Source: Pseudomonas wadenswilerensis (lineage in GTDB: Bacteria; Pseudomonadota; Gammaproteobacteria; Pseudomonadales; Pseudomonadaceae). From it: a stretch of 64,000 nucleotides of DNA. The stretch's first letter is position 1, and each line of letters starts with the position of its first letter. Under the pieces are notes generated by a model. The model ran no database searches, was not told where the DNA came from, and saw only the letters and a list, made by a program, of their open reading frames with translations. Shown here piece by piece: positions 18,143 to 26,532 of the stretch. The DNA lies in contig NZ_UIDD01000010.1 in NCBI RefSeq assembly GCF_900497695.1, positions 744,001 to 808,000 of the forward strand. The letters run 5' to 3'. Both the position numbers and the translations under genes were made by a program.

Positions 18143-19342
18143 ATGCCTACGCCCAGCAAACCCCTCGCCGGCCTCAAAGTCATCGAACTCGGCACCCTGA
18201 TTGCCGGTCCGTTCGCTTCGCGCATCTGCGCCGAGTTTGGCGCCGAGGTGATCAAGGTCGAGTCGCCCGATGGCGGTGATCCGCTGCGCAAGTGGCGCAA
18301 GCTGTACGAAGGCACGTCACTTTGGTGGTTCGTCCAGGCCCGCAACAAGCAGTCGCTGACCCTCAACCTCAAGCACGCCGAAGGGCTGGATATCCTCAAG
18401 AAGCTGCTGGCCGAAGCCGACATCCTGATCGAGAACTTCCGCCCCGGGGTACTGGAAAAACTCGGCCTGGGCTGGGACGTGCTGCACGCCCTCAATCCGA
18501 AGCTGGTGATGGTGCGCCTGTCCGGCTTCGGCCAGACCGGGCCGATGAAAGACCAGCCGGGGTTCGGCGCCGTCGGCGAATCCATGGGCGGGCTGCGCTA
18601 CATCACCGGTTTCGAGGACCGCCCGCCGGTGCGTACCGGCATCTCCATCGGTGACTCGATTGCAGCGTTGTGGGGCGTAATCGGCGCATTGATGGCCCTG
18701 CGTCATCGCGAGGTCAACGGCGGCCAGGGCCAGGTGGTGGACGTGGCCCTGTACGAAGCGATCTTCGCCATGATGGAAAGCATGGTGCCGGAGTTCGACG
18801 TGTTCGGTTTTATTCGCGAGCGTACCGGCAACATCATGCCCGGCATCACCCCCTCCTCCATTCACACCAGCGCCGATGGCAAGCATGTGCAGATTGGCGC
18901 CAATGGCGATGCGATCTTCAAGCGCTTCATGCAGGCCATCGGCCGCGATGACCTGGCCGACGATCCGGCCCTGGCCAGCAATGACGGCCGCGACCTGCGC
19001 CGCGATGAACTGTACGGGGTGATCGACCGCTGGGCCCGGACCCTGCCGCTGGATGCGCTGATGCAGGTGCTCAATGACGCCCAGGTACCGGCCAGCCGCA
19101 TCTACAGCGCCGAGGACATGTTCAGCGATCCGCAGTTCCTTGCCCGCGAGATGTTCCTCCAGGCCAAACTGCCCGACGGCAAGCCGTTCAAGATGCCGGG
19201 TATCGTGCCCAAACTCTCGGACACACCGGGCTCCAGCGAATGGGTTGGTCCGGAACTGGGCGCGCACACTGATCAGCTACTGGCCAGGTTGGGTTACGAC
19301 GCGGCGGCGATTGCCCGGCTACGCGCGCAAGGAGCGGTCTGA
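18143..19342 (+). CDS. Family III CoA-transferase (CaiB/BaiF)
   Basis: 399 aa from the ATG at 18143 (MPTPSKPLAGLKVIELG). The N-terminus GLKVIELGTLIAGPFASRICAEFGAEVIKVE and the segment LTLNLKHAEGLDILKKLLAEADILIENFRPGVLEKLGLGWD are classic for the family, which moves CoA between carboxylic acids through a conserved Asp near residue 170. The substrate cannot be read from the sequence. There is no neighbouring acyl-CoA gene to help; yaeQ is divergent and a periplasmic binding protein follows 44 bp downstream. Confidence 0.9.
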   Translation: MPTPSKPLAGLKVIELGTLIAGPFASRICAEFGAEVIKVESPDGGDPLRKWRKLYEGTSLWWFVQARNKQSLTLNLKHAEGLDILKKLLAEADILIENFRPGVLEKLGLGWDVLHALNPKLVMVRLSGFGQTGPMKDQPGFGAVGESMGGLRYITGFEDRPPVRTGISIGDSIAALWGVIGALMALRHREVNGGQGQVVDVALYEAIFAMMESMVPEFDVFGFIRERTGNIMPGITPSSIHTSADGKHVQIGANGDAIFKRFMQAIGRDDLADDPALASNDGRDLRRDELYGVIDRWARTLPLDALMQVLNDAQVPASRIYSAEDMFSDPQFLAREMFLQAKLPDGKPFKMPGIVPKLSDTPGSSEWVGPELGAHTDQLLARLGYDAAAIARLRAQGAV

Positions 19343-19386
19343 ACGACACATTGCTTGAATTCCGTGGCAACGGTGGAGACCCGAAC

Positions 19387-20274
19387 ATGACCTATCACTG
19401 GCAAGCGAGCGTGCGTCGTGGATTGCCGTTGTTGTTGGGTCTGCTGCTGAGCTTTGGCCTGCCGGCCTCGGCCTGGGCCAAGGAGCGTTTGTTCTGGCTA
19501 TTGCGCGATTTGCCGCCGCTGACCATTTTTGAAGGCACGGGCAAAGGCCAGGGGGTGATCGACCAGTTGCTGCCGCTGCTGATCGAACAGATGCCCGAGT
19601 ACGATCACAGCATTGTCCGGGTCAATCGGGCCCGGGGCATCCAGATGCTTCAGGAATCGACCTTCACCTGCGACCCTACGTTGCTGTGGACGCCCGAACG
19701 AGCGCGCTACGTGCACTTCTCGATACCCAGCCTTGGGGTGTTGAGCAGTGGCCTGGTGGTGCGGCGCAAAGACCAGCGCCTGCTCGAACCCTATCTCCAG
19801 AACAATCAGGTCGACCTGCACGCGATGCTCGGCAACACGTCGCTGAAGCTCGGAGTAGTCGCCCAGCGCAGCTACAGCGCAGCCGTTGATGAACTGCTCA
19901 AGACCCTGCCCGACACTACCCTCAGCCGTCATTACGGCAATGATGCGGTGACCAGCCTGTTGCAGATGCAGCAGCATGACCGCCTGCAACTGGTGCTTGG
20001 CTACTGGCCGGAGGTGCGCTACCTGTTACAGCAACAGGGCTGGCCGACGGATGACTATGCCTTCTACCCGATCCAGGGTGTCGAGCAGTACCAGTTGCTG
20101 CGGGTCGGCTGCTCCGACACGCCCCTCGGGCGCGAAGCCATCAGCCATATCAACAAGCTGTTGCTGCCCCTGCGCGACGACACCTTGCCCGACCTGTACG
20201 CCCAGTGGCTGGCCCCGGAAATGCGCGAGCAGTACCTGCACGACAGCCTGCGTCTGTTTGGCGAGCACCCTTGA
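19387..20274 (+). CDS. Periplasmic amino-acid-binding-like protein (TIGR02285-type)
   Basis: 295 aa from the ATG at 19387, preceded by GGTGGAG. A cleavable signal peptide ends near residue 32 (LPASAWAKE). The remainder resembles type-3 solute-binding proteins (LPPLTIFEGTGKGQGVIDQLLPLL ... DPTLLWTPERARYVHFSIP ... SLKLGVVAQRSYSAAVDELL), but no permease or ATPase genes lie nearby. It may therefore be a stand-alone sensor or ligand scavenger. It is a widespread uncharacterised Pseudomonas family as far as I recall. Confidence 0.75.
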   Translation: MTYHWQASVRRGLPLLLGLLLSFGLPASAWAKERLFWLLRDLPPLTIFEGTGKGQGVIDQLLPLLIEQMPEYDHSIVRVNRARGIQMLQESTFTCDPTLLWTPERARYVHFSIPSLGVLSSGLVVRRKDQRLLEPYLQNNQVDLHAMLGNTSLKLGVVAQRSYSAAVDELLKTLPDTTLSRHYGNDAVTSLLQMQQHDRLQLVLGYWPEVRYLLQQQGWPTDDYAFYPIQGVEQYQLLRVGCSDTPLGREAISHINKLLLPLRDDTLPDLYAQWLAPEMREQYLHDSLRLFGEHP

Positions 20275-20290
20275 GCCCTGATCCGCAGGC

Positions 20291-20327
20291 AAAAAGAAAC
20301 CCCGAGCGGTGGGGAGGCCGCCCGGGG
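20291..20327 (-). terminator. Rho-independent terminator of the DUF3509 gene
   Basis: Near-perfect 10-bp stem (CCCCGAGCGG at 20300-20309, CCGCCCGGGG at 20318-20327) with one mismatch. On the minus strand it is followed by the T-rich tract TTTCTTTTT (20291-20299 on the plus strand is A-rich). It fits the minus-strand gene ending at 20436, and could also slow readthrough from the convergent plus-strand gene ending at 20274. Confidence 0.7.
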
Positions 20328-20435
20328 CTAAACAGAAGCCCATAGGGGCTTCGCACGACAGCTTCACGACATCGGAGCAAAATCCCGATCAGCTGTCCTT
20401 ATAAGGTCTGATTGCCCCCACCGGCAAAGGTTCCA

Positions 20436-20732
20436 TCACACCCCGGCGCTGATCGAGCGGCCTTGCTGCAGGTGACGCTGGGCAGCGATCACACAGGGCT
20501 GCAGGCGACCTTCGACGATCAGCAGGTCGCGCTGCAGACCATCGACCAGGTCGACCAGCAGGCGCTGGTCCTGCAGCTGGCTGGGTTTGACGGTGCGCCG
20601 GAGGACGGTGCGCGACGCCTCATCGGTCAGGCGCAGATCAAAATCACACCCCGCGCTCAAGCGCACCAGCCTGACCTGGTAAGGCGCCAATGCTTCGCCA
20701 AGCAGCAATCTGATACATTCCATCTCATTCAT
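20436..20732 (-). CDS. Small DUF3509-like protein
   Basis: 98 aa, start ATG at 20732 (an in-frame ATG at 20723 is an alternative). It resembles the Pseudomonas-restricted DUF3509 proteins in LLLGEALAPYQVRLVRL, TVLRRTVKPSQLQDQRLLVDLVDGLQRDLLIVEGRL and the length near 90-100 residues. No membrane segment or signal is present. It has its own terminator at 20291-20327 and is divergent from the response-regulator gene. Function unknown; family assignment from memory. Confidence 0.7.
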   Translation of the reverse strand: MNEMECIRLLLGEALAPYQVRLVRLSAGCDFDLRLTDEASRTVLRRTVKPSQLQDQRLLVDLVDGLQRDLLIVEGRLQPCVIAAQRHLQQGRSISAGV

Positions 20733-20870
20733 TGTTCATCTACCTGTCGAGAAGGGGTCTTTCACTGACCCTGAGGCAGCCGGAAAAGTTCTATCAGTGC
20801 GATTTCCTCGACCCAGCATGCCCGGCAAAAATGACAGATTGAAATCCAGCGGATTGATCGGAGCTTGCCT

Positions 20871-21533
20871 GTGACAGACCCTACCCCGGGTGAGCTGCGC
20901 ATCATCCTTGCCGATGACCACCCGATCTTTCGCATTGGCCTGCGTGCCGTGCTGGAGCAGATTCCAGGCATTCGCGTGGTGGGCGAAGCTGGCGGTCCAC
21001 TGGAGCTCACGACACTGTTGCAAGACGTGGAATGCGACGTGCTGGTGACCGACTTCATGATGCCGCTAGAGCAGCAGAACGACGGCCTGAAGCTGCTGGA
21101 ACAGTTGCGTCGGCACCACCCTCAATTGCCGATCCTGGTGGTGACCATGATCAACAACGCCGGGCTGTTTCGGGCGATGCTGGCCCTGGGGGTCAATGGC
21201 CTGCTGAGCAAAGCCAGCCTGGCCGACGAGTTGCCCCAGGCCATCGTTCGCCTGCAGCGCGGCAAGATCTACCTGGCCGATTCTGTGCAGCAATTACTGT
21301 TGCAGGAGGGTGCCGTGCGCGAAGACCTGGCCCGTGACCAGGCGGCCTTGTCGCCACGGGAACTGGAAGTTGCCCGCCTGCTTGCGGCAGGCCATACAGT
21401 CGGTCGGATCGCCGCCCTGCTCAACCGTAGCAAACAGACAGTGAGCAGCCAGAAGGTCAGTGCCATGCGCAAGCTGGGCCTGGCCAATGATGCTGCGCTG
21501 TATCTCTACCTGCAGGAACATGGCCTGGGCTAA
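20871..21533 (+). CDS. NarL/LuxR-family response regulator (RocA-like)
   Basis: 220 aa from the GTG at 20871, preceded by GGAG at 20860-20863; a TTG at 20865 is too close to that site. The receiver domain (residues 5-125) shows the acidic pair ILADDHP, the phosphoacceptor Asp in DVLVTDFMMP and the Lys in LLSKAS. The HTH domain is LSPRELEVARLLAAGHTVGRIAALLNRSKQTVSSQKVSAMRKLG. It is convergent with an EAL response regulator and close to a BvgS-like kinase, the RocS-RocR-RocA (SadS-R-A) gene set known in P. aeruginosa for biofilm and fimbrial control. Confidence 0.85.
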   Translation: MTDPTPGELRIILADDHPIFRIGLRAVLEQIPGIRVVGEAGGPLELTTLLQDVECDVLVTDFMMPLEQQNDGLKLLEQLRRHHPQLPILVVTMINNAGLFRAMLALGVNGLLSKASLADELPQAIVRLQRGKIYLADSVQQLLLQEGAVREDLARDQAALSPRELEVARLLAAGHTVGRIAALLNRSKQTVSSQKVSAMRKLGLANDAALYLYLQEHGLG

Positions 21534-21540
21534 CGGTAGT

Positions 21541-22761
21541 TCAAGCCCTGCGCCGCTGTCTGGATTCGTCCGACTCACGCTCCAGCATCCACTGGCAAAG
21601 GTCTTCCCCTGCCATCGGCCGGGCAATGAAATAGCCCTGCATCACCGGGCTGCCCAGGGCCTTGATCGCCATCAGGTCATCAACCGTCTCGACCCCTTCG
21701 ACCACCACCTTCATTTCCATGCGTCGGGCCATGATCAGGGCACCGGCCACCACCGCCGCCTTGCGGCCATCGTCGGCCATGCCACGGACAAACTCGCTGG
21801 GCAGTTTCAATTCGCTGAACGGCAGCTCCAGCAGGCGCTGCAGGTTGGACACCCCCATGCCGAAGTCATCGATCGACAGCTGGCAGCCAAGAATGCGCAG
21901 GTGCAGCAGCCCTTCGAGCTGGGTACTGTCGAGCTGGCAGCCATGGGTTTCGATGACTTCCAGGGTCAGGGCACTGGCCGGCACGTCATGGCGCTGGAGG
22001 GCAGCGATGACCTGCGCAGCGAAATCGTCGCGCACCAACATCTGCGGTGCGATGTTCACCGCCACCGGCAATGGCTGACCCTTGTGCTCCCTGAAGCGGA
22101 CGCTGAAGGCCAGGGCCTGGTCGAGCACATGCCAGCTCAGCGTCTCCAGCAAGCCGGCGCCCTCGACCAGCGGGAAGAACTGCCCGGGGCCGAGCAAGCC
22201 AAGGCTCGGATGCTGCCAGCGTACCAGCGCCTCGACGCCTGCCAGAGTGCCGTCGAAACCGACCTTGGGCTGATAGTGGACCACCCATTGCGCCTTGCTC
22301 TGCGCTACTTCATCCGCTGACAGGGCCAATAACTCGGCATGTACCGGTACCGCGACGGCCGGGGGCGTATCGCCGGGCTCATCCAGGTAGCGGCGCAACA
22401 ACTTGTGCAGGGAAACGCTGCAGGCCGGCTTCTGCAGGCTGCCGAGGACCCTCAGGCCCAGTTGCCGGGCAAGGTCGGCAACGCTGTCGAGCACCCCACG
22501 TTCGGCACTGCTGAGGATGATCAGTGCCGCGGCAAGCCCGCTGTCGGCTAGGTGACGGATCAGTTCCAGGCCGTCCTGGCCGTCCATGTGCAGGTCGCAG
22601 ATGGCGATATCGACCCGCCCACGCCGGGACAGGGTCTGCCGGGCCCCCTCGACCGACTCAGCCGTCAGCACATCGAAGACGCCATTGGCGTTGAGCATCT
22701 GATGCAAGGCCATCAGTTGGAAAGGATGATCCTCGAGAATCAGAACCTTCAGTGAGCGCAT
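21541..22761 (-). CDS. REC-EAL response regulator, putative c-di-GMP phosphodiesterase (RocR-like)
   Basis: 406 aa from the ATG at 22761 (MRSLKVLILEDHPFQLMAL). The receiver domain (residues 1-125) has the Asp in DIAICDLHMDGQDG. The EAL domain (about 145-395) shows GVEALVRW, VAVNIAP, LEVIET, SIDDFGMGVSNLQRL, VVVEGVET and QGYFIARPM, that is, nearly all catalytic and metal-binding positions. One departure is the segment after the invariant Lys: ELKLPSEF has Pro where EAL enzymes have Asp (K-x-D). In the Roc system the EAL protein competes with RocA for the kinase and lowers c-di-GMP. Confidence 0.88.
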   Translation of the reverse strand: MRSLKVLILEDHPFQLMALHQMLNANGVFDVLTAESVEGARQTLSRRGRVDIAICDLHMDGQDGLELIRHLADSGLAAALIILSSAERGVLDSVADLARQLGLRVLGSLQKPACSVSLHKLLRRYLDEPGDTPPAVAVPVHAELLALSADEVAQSKAQWVVHYQPKVGFDGTLAGVEALVRWQHPSLGLLGPGQFFPLVEGAGLLETLSWHVLDQALAFSVRFREHKGQPLPVAVNIAPQMLVRDDFAAQVIAALQRHDVPASALTLEVIETHGCQLDSTQLEGLLHLRILGCQLSIDDFGMGVSNLQRLLELPFSELKLPSEFVRGMADDGRKAAVVAGALIMARRMEMKVVVEGVETVDDLMAIKALGSPVMQGYFIARPMAGEDLCQWMLERESDESRQRRRA

Positions 22762-22808
22762 GAATATTTCCCCGCAGTAGCCGATCTGTACGACAGCACC
22801 CTGCAACT

Positions 22809-22848
22809 TTAGGAAAATCGGCCTAGGACGCCCATAGGACATGTCCTA
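22809..22848. promoter_or_regulatory. Cluster of TAGGA heptamer-like sites and a perfect palindrome in the rocS-rocR spacer
   Basis: TAGGA occurs at 22810, 22824 and 22835, with an inverted TCCTA at 22844-22848. The last two form TAGGACATGTCCTA (22835-22848), a perfect 14-bp palindrome overlapping the rocS stop codon. The first site on the reverse strand contains TTTCCTA, the heptamer I recall for BvgA binding in Bordetella. A binding site for the NarL-family regulator of this system is plausible but inferred. Confidence 0.35.
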
Positions 22849-25800
22849 AAGTTCAGGCGACATTTTCCACAGCTCTTGTTGAATGTCCTGCTGCAACTGG
22901 TCTATCGCAGCCTTCAGCGTTGTCCATGCCGATGTCGCCAATGCCGTGGAACGCCCTTGGCGGGCGCTTTCCAGCTGCGCACAAGCCTGCGCCAGGGGCA
23001 GCGCATCAATCAGGCAGGCAACGCCTTTGAGGCGATGCAACGCCACGCCGATGCGCTCCCAGTCCTGCGCCTCGACGGCAGATGCCAGCAAGGCTGACTC
23101 CTCGCACAGGTTTTTCAGCAACTCTTCCAGCATGCGTTGCAGCACGGCGGTATTGGCCTGGGTCATCTTCTGCAGGGTCTGCATCCTGAAGCTGTGCCGG
23201 GGAGCCAACTGCTCGATCACCGCGACCAGCTGGGCAAGTGCGACCGGCTTGACCAGGCATTCATCCATGCCGGCCTCAAGGCAGCGGGCGCGCTCTTCCT
23301 GCATGGCGTTGGCGGTGTAACCGACGATGGCGATGGCTGGGCTCTGGCTGCCGCGCTCCAGGCGGCGGATGCCGCGGGCCAGCGCATAACCGTTCATTAC
23401 CGGCATGTTGCAGTCGCTGAGCACCAGGTCGAACTCGCCGCCCTGCCAGGCCTGCAGAGCGCTCTGACCGTTTTCCACGGCCACCACCTCATGGCCGAGA
23501 AACTCCAGTTGCTGGCTGAGCACCAGGCGACTGGCCGACAGGTCGTCGACCACCAGGATCCGTCGCGCCGGGCCGCTGGGCAACCTTGGCGCGGGGTCTT
23601 GCGGCGCAGGTTCGGCGGCCACGGCTTCGAGGGTAAGTTCGACACTGACTTCGGTGCCTTTGCCCAGCACGCTGCGCAAGGCAATGCTGCCGCCCATCAA
23701 CTCGACCAACTGCCGGCAGATGCTCAGGCCCAGGCCCGAGCCACCATATTCGGCGCCGGCGCCTGCCTGAGCAAACGGCTGGAATAGCTCGCTTTGCTGT
23801 TGCGCGCTGATACCGATGCCGGTGTCGCGCACACACAGCCTGAGGCCAACGCCATGCAAGCTGTCGTGCCCACTGCGGCTAACCTGCAGTTCGACCAGGC
23901 CCAGGTGGGTGAACTTCAGGGCGTTGCCCAGCAGGTTGACCAGCACCTGACGCAAGCGCAGCGGGTCGAACCAGTACACCCCTTGCGCCTCGCTGGCCAG
24001 TTGCAGGCGCAGGTCCAGCCCCTGACCGAGGGCCTGGGCGTGGAACTGCTCGACAATGGCGTTGAGGAATGGCTTGAGCGCCCGCGCCTGCGGTTCCAGT
24101 TGCAGGCTGCCGGCCTCGATGCGGGCAAGATCGAGGCTGTCACCGATCAGGGCGATCAGCTCGCGGGCTGACTGATGAGCCGTTTCCAGGCCTTGCGAAG
24201 GTACCTGGCCATGCGCCAGGGTCGTCTCCCGCTCAAGTTCAAGCAGGCCAATGATGACGGCCATGGGGGTACGGATTTCATGGCTCATGGTCGCCAGGAA
24301 TGCACTTTTGGCCTGGTTGGCCTGCTCGGCCTGCTGGCGGGCTTCAACCAGCGCTGCTTCCAGCTGCTTGCGCTCGGTAATGTCGATCCAGCCGCCCAGC
24401 AGGCCCTGCAGTTGGCCGTCGGCACTGTAGAACGGCACGGTCCACTGGTAGGCGTCGGTGCGCTGGCCCTGGAATTCGATGCGCCGGTCAACGAATACCG
24501 GCTTGGGGTCCTCGAGCAGGCTCAGGTAATCGGCGTGCAGCTGTCTGGCCAGTGCCTCGGGAATGACTTCGATGTCCGTCAGGCGCCGGCCCTTGACGTC
24601 TTCCAGGCGCAACGAGAAGGCTTGCTCATAGCTTTTGTTGCAGGTGATCAATCGCCCTTCCAGATCACGTACGTAGATCGGATTGGGGATACCGTCGAGC
24701 AACGCGCGCTTGAAGGCCAACTGGTCGTTGAGGGCTTGCTCGGCCCTTTGCCGCTGACGGATCTGCACCCGCAGGCGGCTGCTCCAGACCAACGACACCA
24801 GCCCAAACAGCACCGCTGCAGCCACAGTCCAGTAGATCCACGGCGCAATCCGCTGCCAGGCCGGCGCTGGCGGCGCCAACGCGCCCAGCCACTTCATGCG
24901 CACGGCGCGCAACTCAGCGACCGGGAAGGCTTCCAGAGCCTTGTTCAGAATGCTTTCCAGCTCCGGAGCGCTGCGCCGCACCGAGAACCTGTCCGGTGCC
25001 CACTTGCCCTCAACCCCGCGCCCGACCTTGAGCACAGGGTCGTTGCCGATCACGCTGTAGGCACCGATTTCGCTGTCGATAGTCGCCAATGCTTCGCCGC
25101 TGCGCACCTTTTCCCGGGCTTGCTCCAGCGAGTCCACCAACAGCAGGCGAACACCGGGGTGGTCCTGGCGAATGGTGCCTTCCAGTGCGTGCTGCGCCGG
25201 CAACGCCAAGGTCTGCCCGGCCAGTTCATCCAGGGACGCCAGGCCCAATTGCGCCTGGCGAACGATGAACACCCAGCTTTGCCCGCCAATGGAATGGGTA
25301 AAGTCGAGAAACTCGCGGCGCTCCGGGGTTTCGCTCAAGGTGGTGCTCATGTCGGCCTGGCCGCTCCTGAGCATCTCCAGGCTCTGGGCTATCGATTCAG
25401 ACGGCGCATAGACGAATTTCAGCCCGGTCATTTGCGCGACGGTCGCCAGTACATCGCTGTTAAGGCCAACCCAGGCGCCCTGACGATTGCGGAACAGATA
25501 GGGTGGGTACTGGCTGCCGACCACGGTGACCGCCGGGTGGCTGGCAATCCACTCACGTTCGGCCAGGGTCAACTCGACCCGGTGATGCGCCACGTCCGAG
25601 CCCAGCCCGGAGGTCCAGCGACCGAGAATCTCGCGCCGCACCGACTCATCGAGGCTGGCCAGGGCGTCGTTGAACATGTCCTGCAGCAGCCGATCCTCGG
25701 CGCGCACGGCAAAGGCGAAGCCGATCGGCGGCAAAGCGCTGGGGCCGACCACCTGCAAGCCCAGATACGGGCGCAAGGCGTTGAAGGCGCGGATGATGAT

Positions 25801-26442
25801 CTCGTTGCCGATAAACACATCCACCTCACCCTGGTTCAGCGCCTCCAGGGCACTGCTCAGGTTAGGCGCCAAAAGCACCTGACTGTCGGGGTAGACCCGA
25901 TGCATGACCCGGGTGTCGGCGTAGCCATCGAGCAGCACCACTTTCATCCCGGCCAACGACGGTGGCGGCACTGGCGCGCCACCGCGCACCACGACCATCG
26001 AGCGATCGGGAATGTAGTCGTCGGAAAACGCCAGGCCCGCCACACTGCGCTCGAAGCCATTGGCGCTGGTCAGCACATCGATATCGCCATGGCGCAGCGC
26101 CTCGATGGCTTCCTCGCGTTTGGCGAAGGCCAGTACCTGGGTTTTCACCCCGAGGCGTTCAGACACCAGGCTCAGGTAGTCGGCGCTGATGCCCTGGTAG
26201 CGATTGCGGTCGATGGTGATGTCCACCGGCTCGTAATCGGCAAACGAGATGCCCACCCGCAACACCCGCGACGGCCCCAGCCACTGTTGCTGCGCGCGGC
26301 TCAAGGCCAGCGGCTCAAGCTCGGTGAACGGCGGCGCCAGGGTAAAGGACAGACTCTGCGCGGCCTGCACCATGTGCCCCATACCTAGCCCGAACAGGCA
26401 GACCAATACCAGCCCTGCTGCGCGACGACGTCCTGTGCTCAT
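22846..26442 (-). CDS. BvgS-like unorthodox sensor kinase with two periplasmic binding domains (RocS-like)
   Basis: 1198 aa from the ATG at 26442 (MSTGRRRAAGLVLV), preceded by AGGGG. Domains in order: signal peptide to about residue 27; two tandem SBP_bac_3 (Venus flytrap) domains at about 55-280 and 295-515; a transmembrane helix near 535-560; PAS about 580-705; HisKA with MSHEIRTPMAVIIGLLELE; HATPase_c with LLGNALKF, VRDTGIGIS and GGSGLGLSICRQL; receiver with DLVLSDCNMPVMNG; and a C-terminal Hpt with HRLKGVACLI. This is the full four-step phosphorelay of BvgS/RocS proteins. Phosphotransfer to the LuxR-type and EAL regulators nearby is expected. The ligand is unknown. Confidence 0.9.
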   Translation of the reverse strand: MSTGRRRAAGLVLVCLFGLGMGHMVQAAQSLSFTLAPPFTELEPLALSRAQQQWLGPSRVLRVGISFADYEPVDITIDRNRYQGISADYLSLVSERLGVKTQVLAFAKREEAIEALRHGDIDVLTSANGFERSVAGLAFSDDYIPDRSMVVVRGGAPVPPPSLAGMKVVLLDGYADTRVMHRVYPDSQVLLAPNLSSALEALNQGEVDVFIGNEIIIRAFNALRPYLGLQVVGPSALPPIGFAFAVRAEDRLLQDMFNDALASLDESVRREILGRWTSGLGSDVAHHRVELTLAEREWIASHPAVTVVGSQYPPYLFRNRQGAWVGLNSDVLATVAQMTGLKFVYAPSESIAQSLEMLRSGQADMSTTLSETPERREFLDFTHSIGGQSWVFIVRQAQLGLASLDELAGQTLALPAQHALEGTIRQDHPGVRLLLVDSLEQAREKVRSGEALATIDSEIGAYSVIGNDPVLKVGRGVEGKWAPDRFSVRRSAPELESILNKALEAFPVAELRAVRMKWLGALAPPAPAWQRIAPWIYWTVAAAVLFGLVSLVWSSRLRVQIRQRQRAEQALNDQLAFKRALLDGIPNPIYVRDLEGRLITCNKSYEQAFSLRLEDVKGRRLTDIEVIPEALARQLHADYLSLLEDPKPVFVDRRIEFQGQRTDAYQWTVPFYSADGQLQGLLGGWIDITERKQLEAALVEARQQAEQANQAKSAFLATMSHEIRTPMAVIIGLLELERETTLAHGQVPSQGLETAHQSARELIALIGDSLDLARIEAGSLQLEPQARALKPFLNAIVEQFHAQALGQGLDLRLQLASEAQGVYWFDPLRLRQVLVNLLGNALKFTHLGLVELQVSRSGHDSLHGVGLRLCVRDTGIGISAQQQSELFQPFAQAGAGAEYGGSGLGLSICRQLVELMGGSIALRSVLGKGTEVSVELTLEAVAAEPAPQDPAPRLPSGPARRILVVDDLSASRLVLSQQLEFLGHEVVAVENGQSALQAWQGGEFDLVLSDCNMPVMNGYALARGIRRLERGSQSPAIAIVGYTANAMQEERARCLEAGMDECLVKPVALAQLVAVIEQLAPRHSFRMQTLQKMTQANTAVLQRMLEELLKNLCEESALLASAVEAQDWERIGVALHRLKGVACLIDALPLAQACAQLESARQGRSTALATSAWTTLKAAIDQLQQDIQQELWKMSPEL

Positions 26443-26484
26443 TGATACCCCTGATTCGTTGCTGCAAACCAATGCCAGTGTAGA

Positions 26485-26512
26485 AATAAAAAAGCCCGTC
26501 AGAGACGGGCTT
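26485..26512 (-). terminator. Rho-independent terminator of thrC
   Basis: Perfect 9-bp stem, AAGCCCGTC at 26492-26500 and GACGGGCTT at 26504-26512, with a 3-nt loop. On the minus strand it is followed by TTTTTATTT. It ends the hom-thrC transcript 20 bp after the thrC stop and separates it from the rocS gene; it also has a T-run on the plus strand. Confidence 0.85.
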
Positions 26513-26532
26513 TTCATGTGCCGATCAGTCGA

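Noticed and set aside
20732..21058. Minus-strand frames of about 95 codons opposite the response regulator
   Set aside because: They overlap the receiver domain of a well-supported regulator and show no protein-like motifs.
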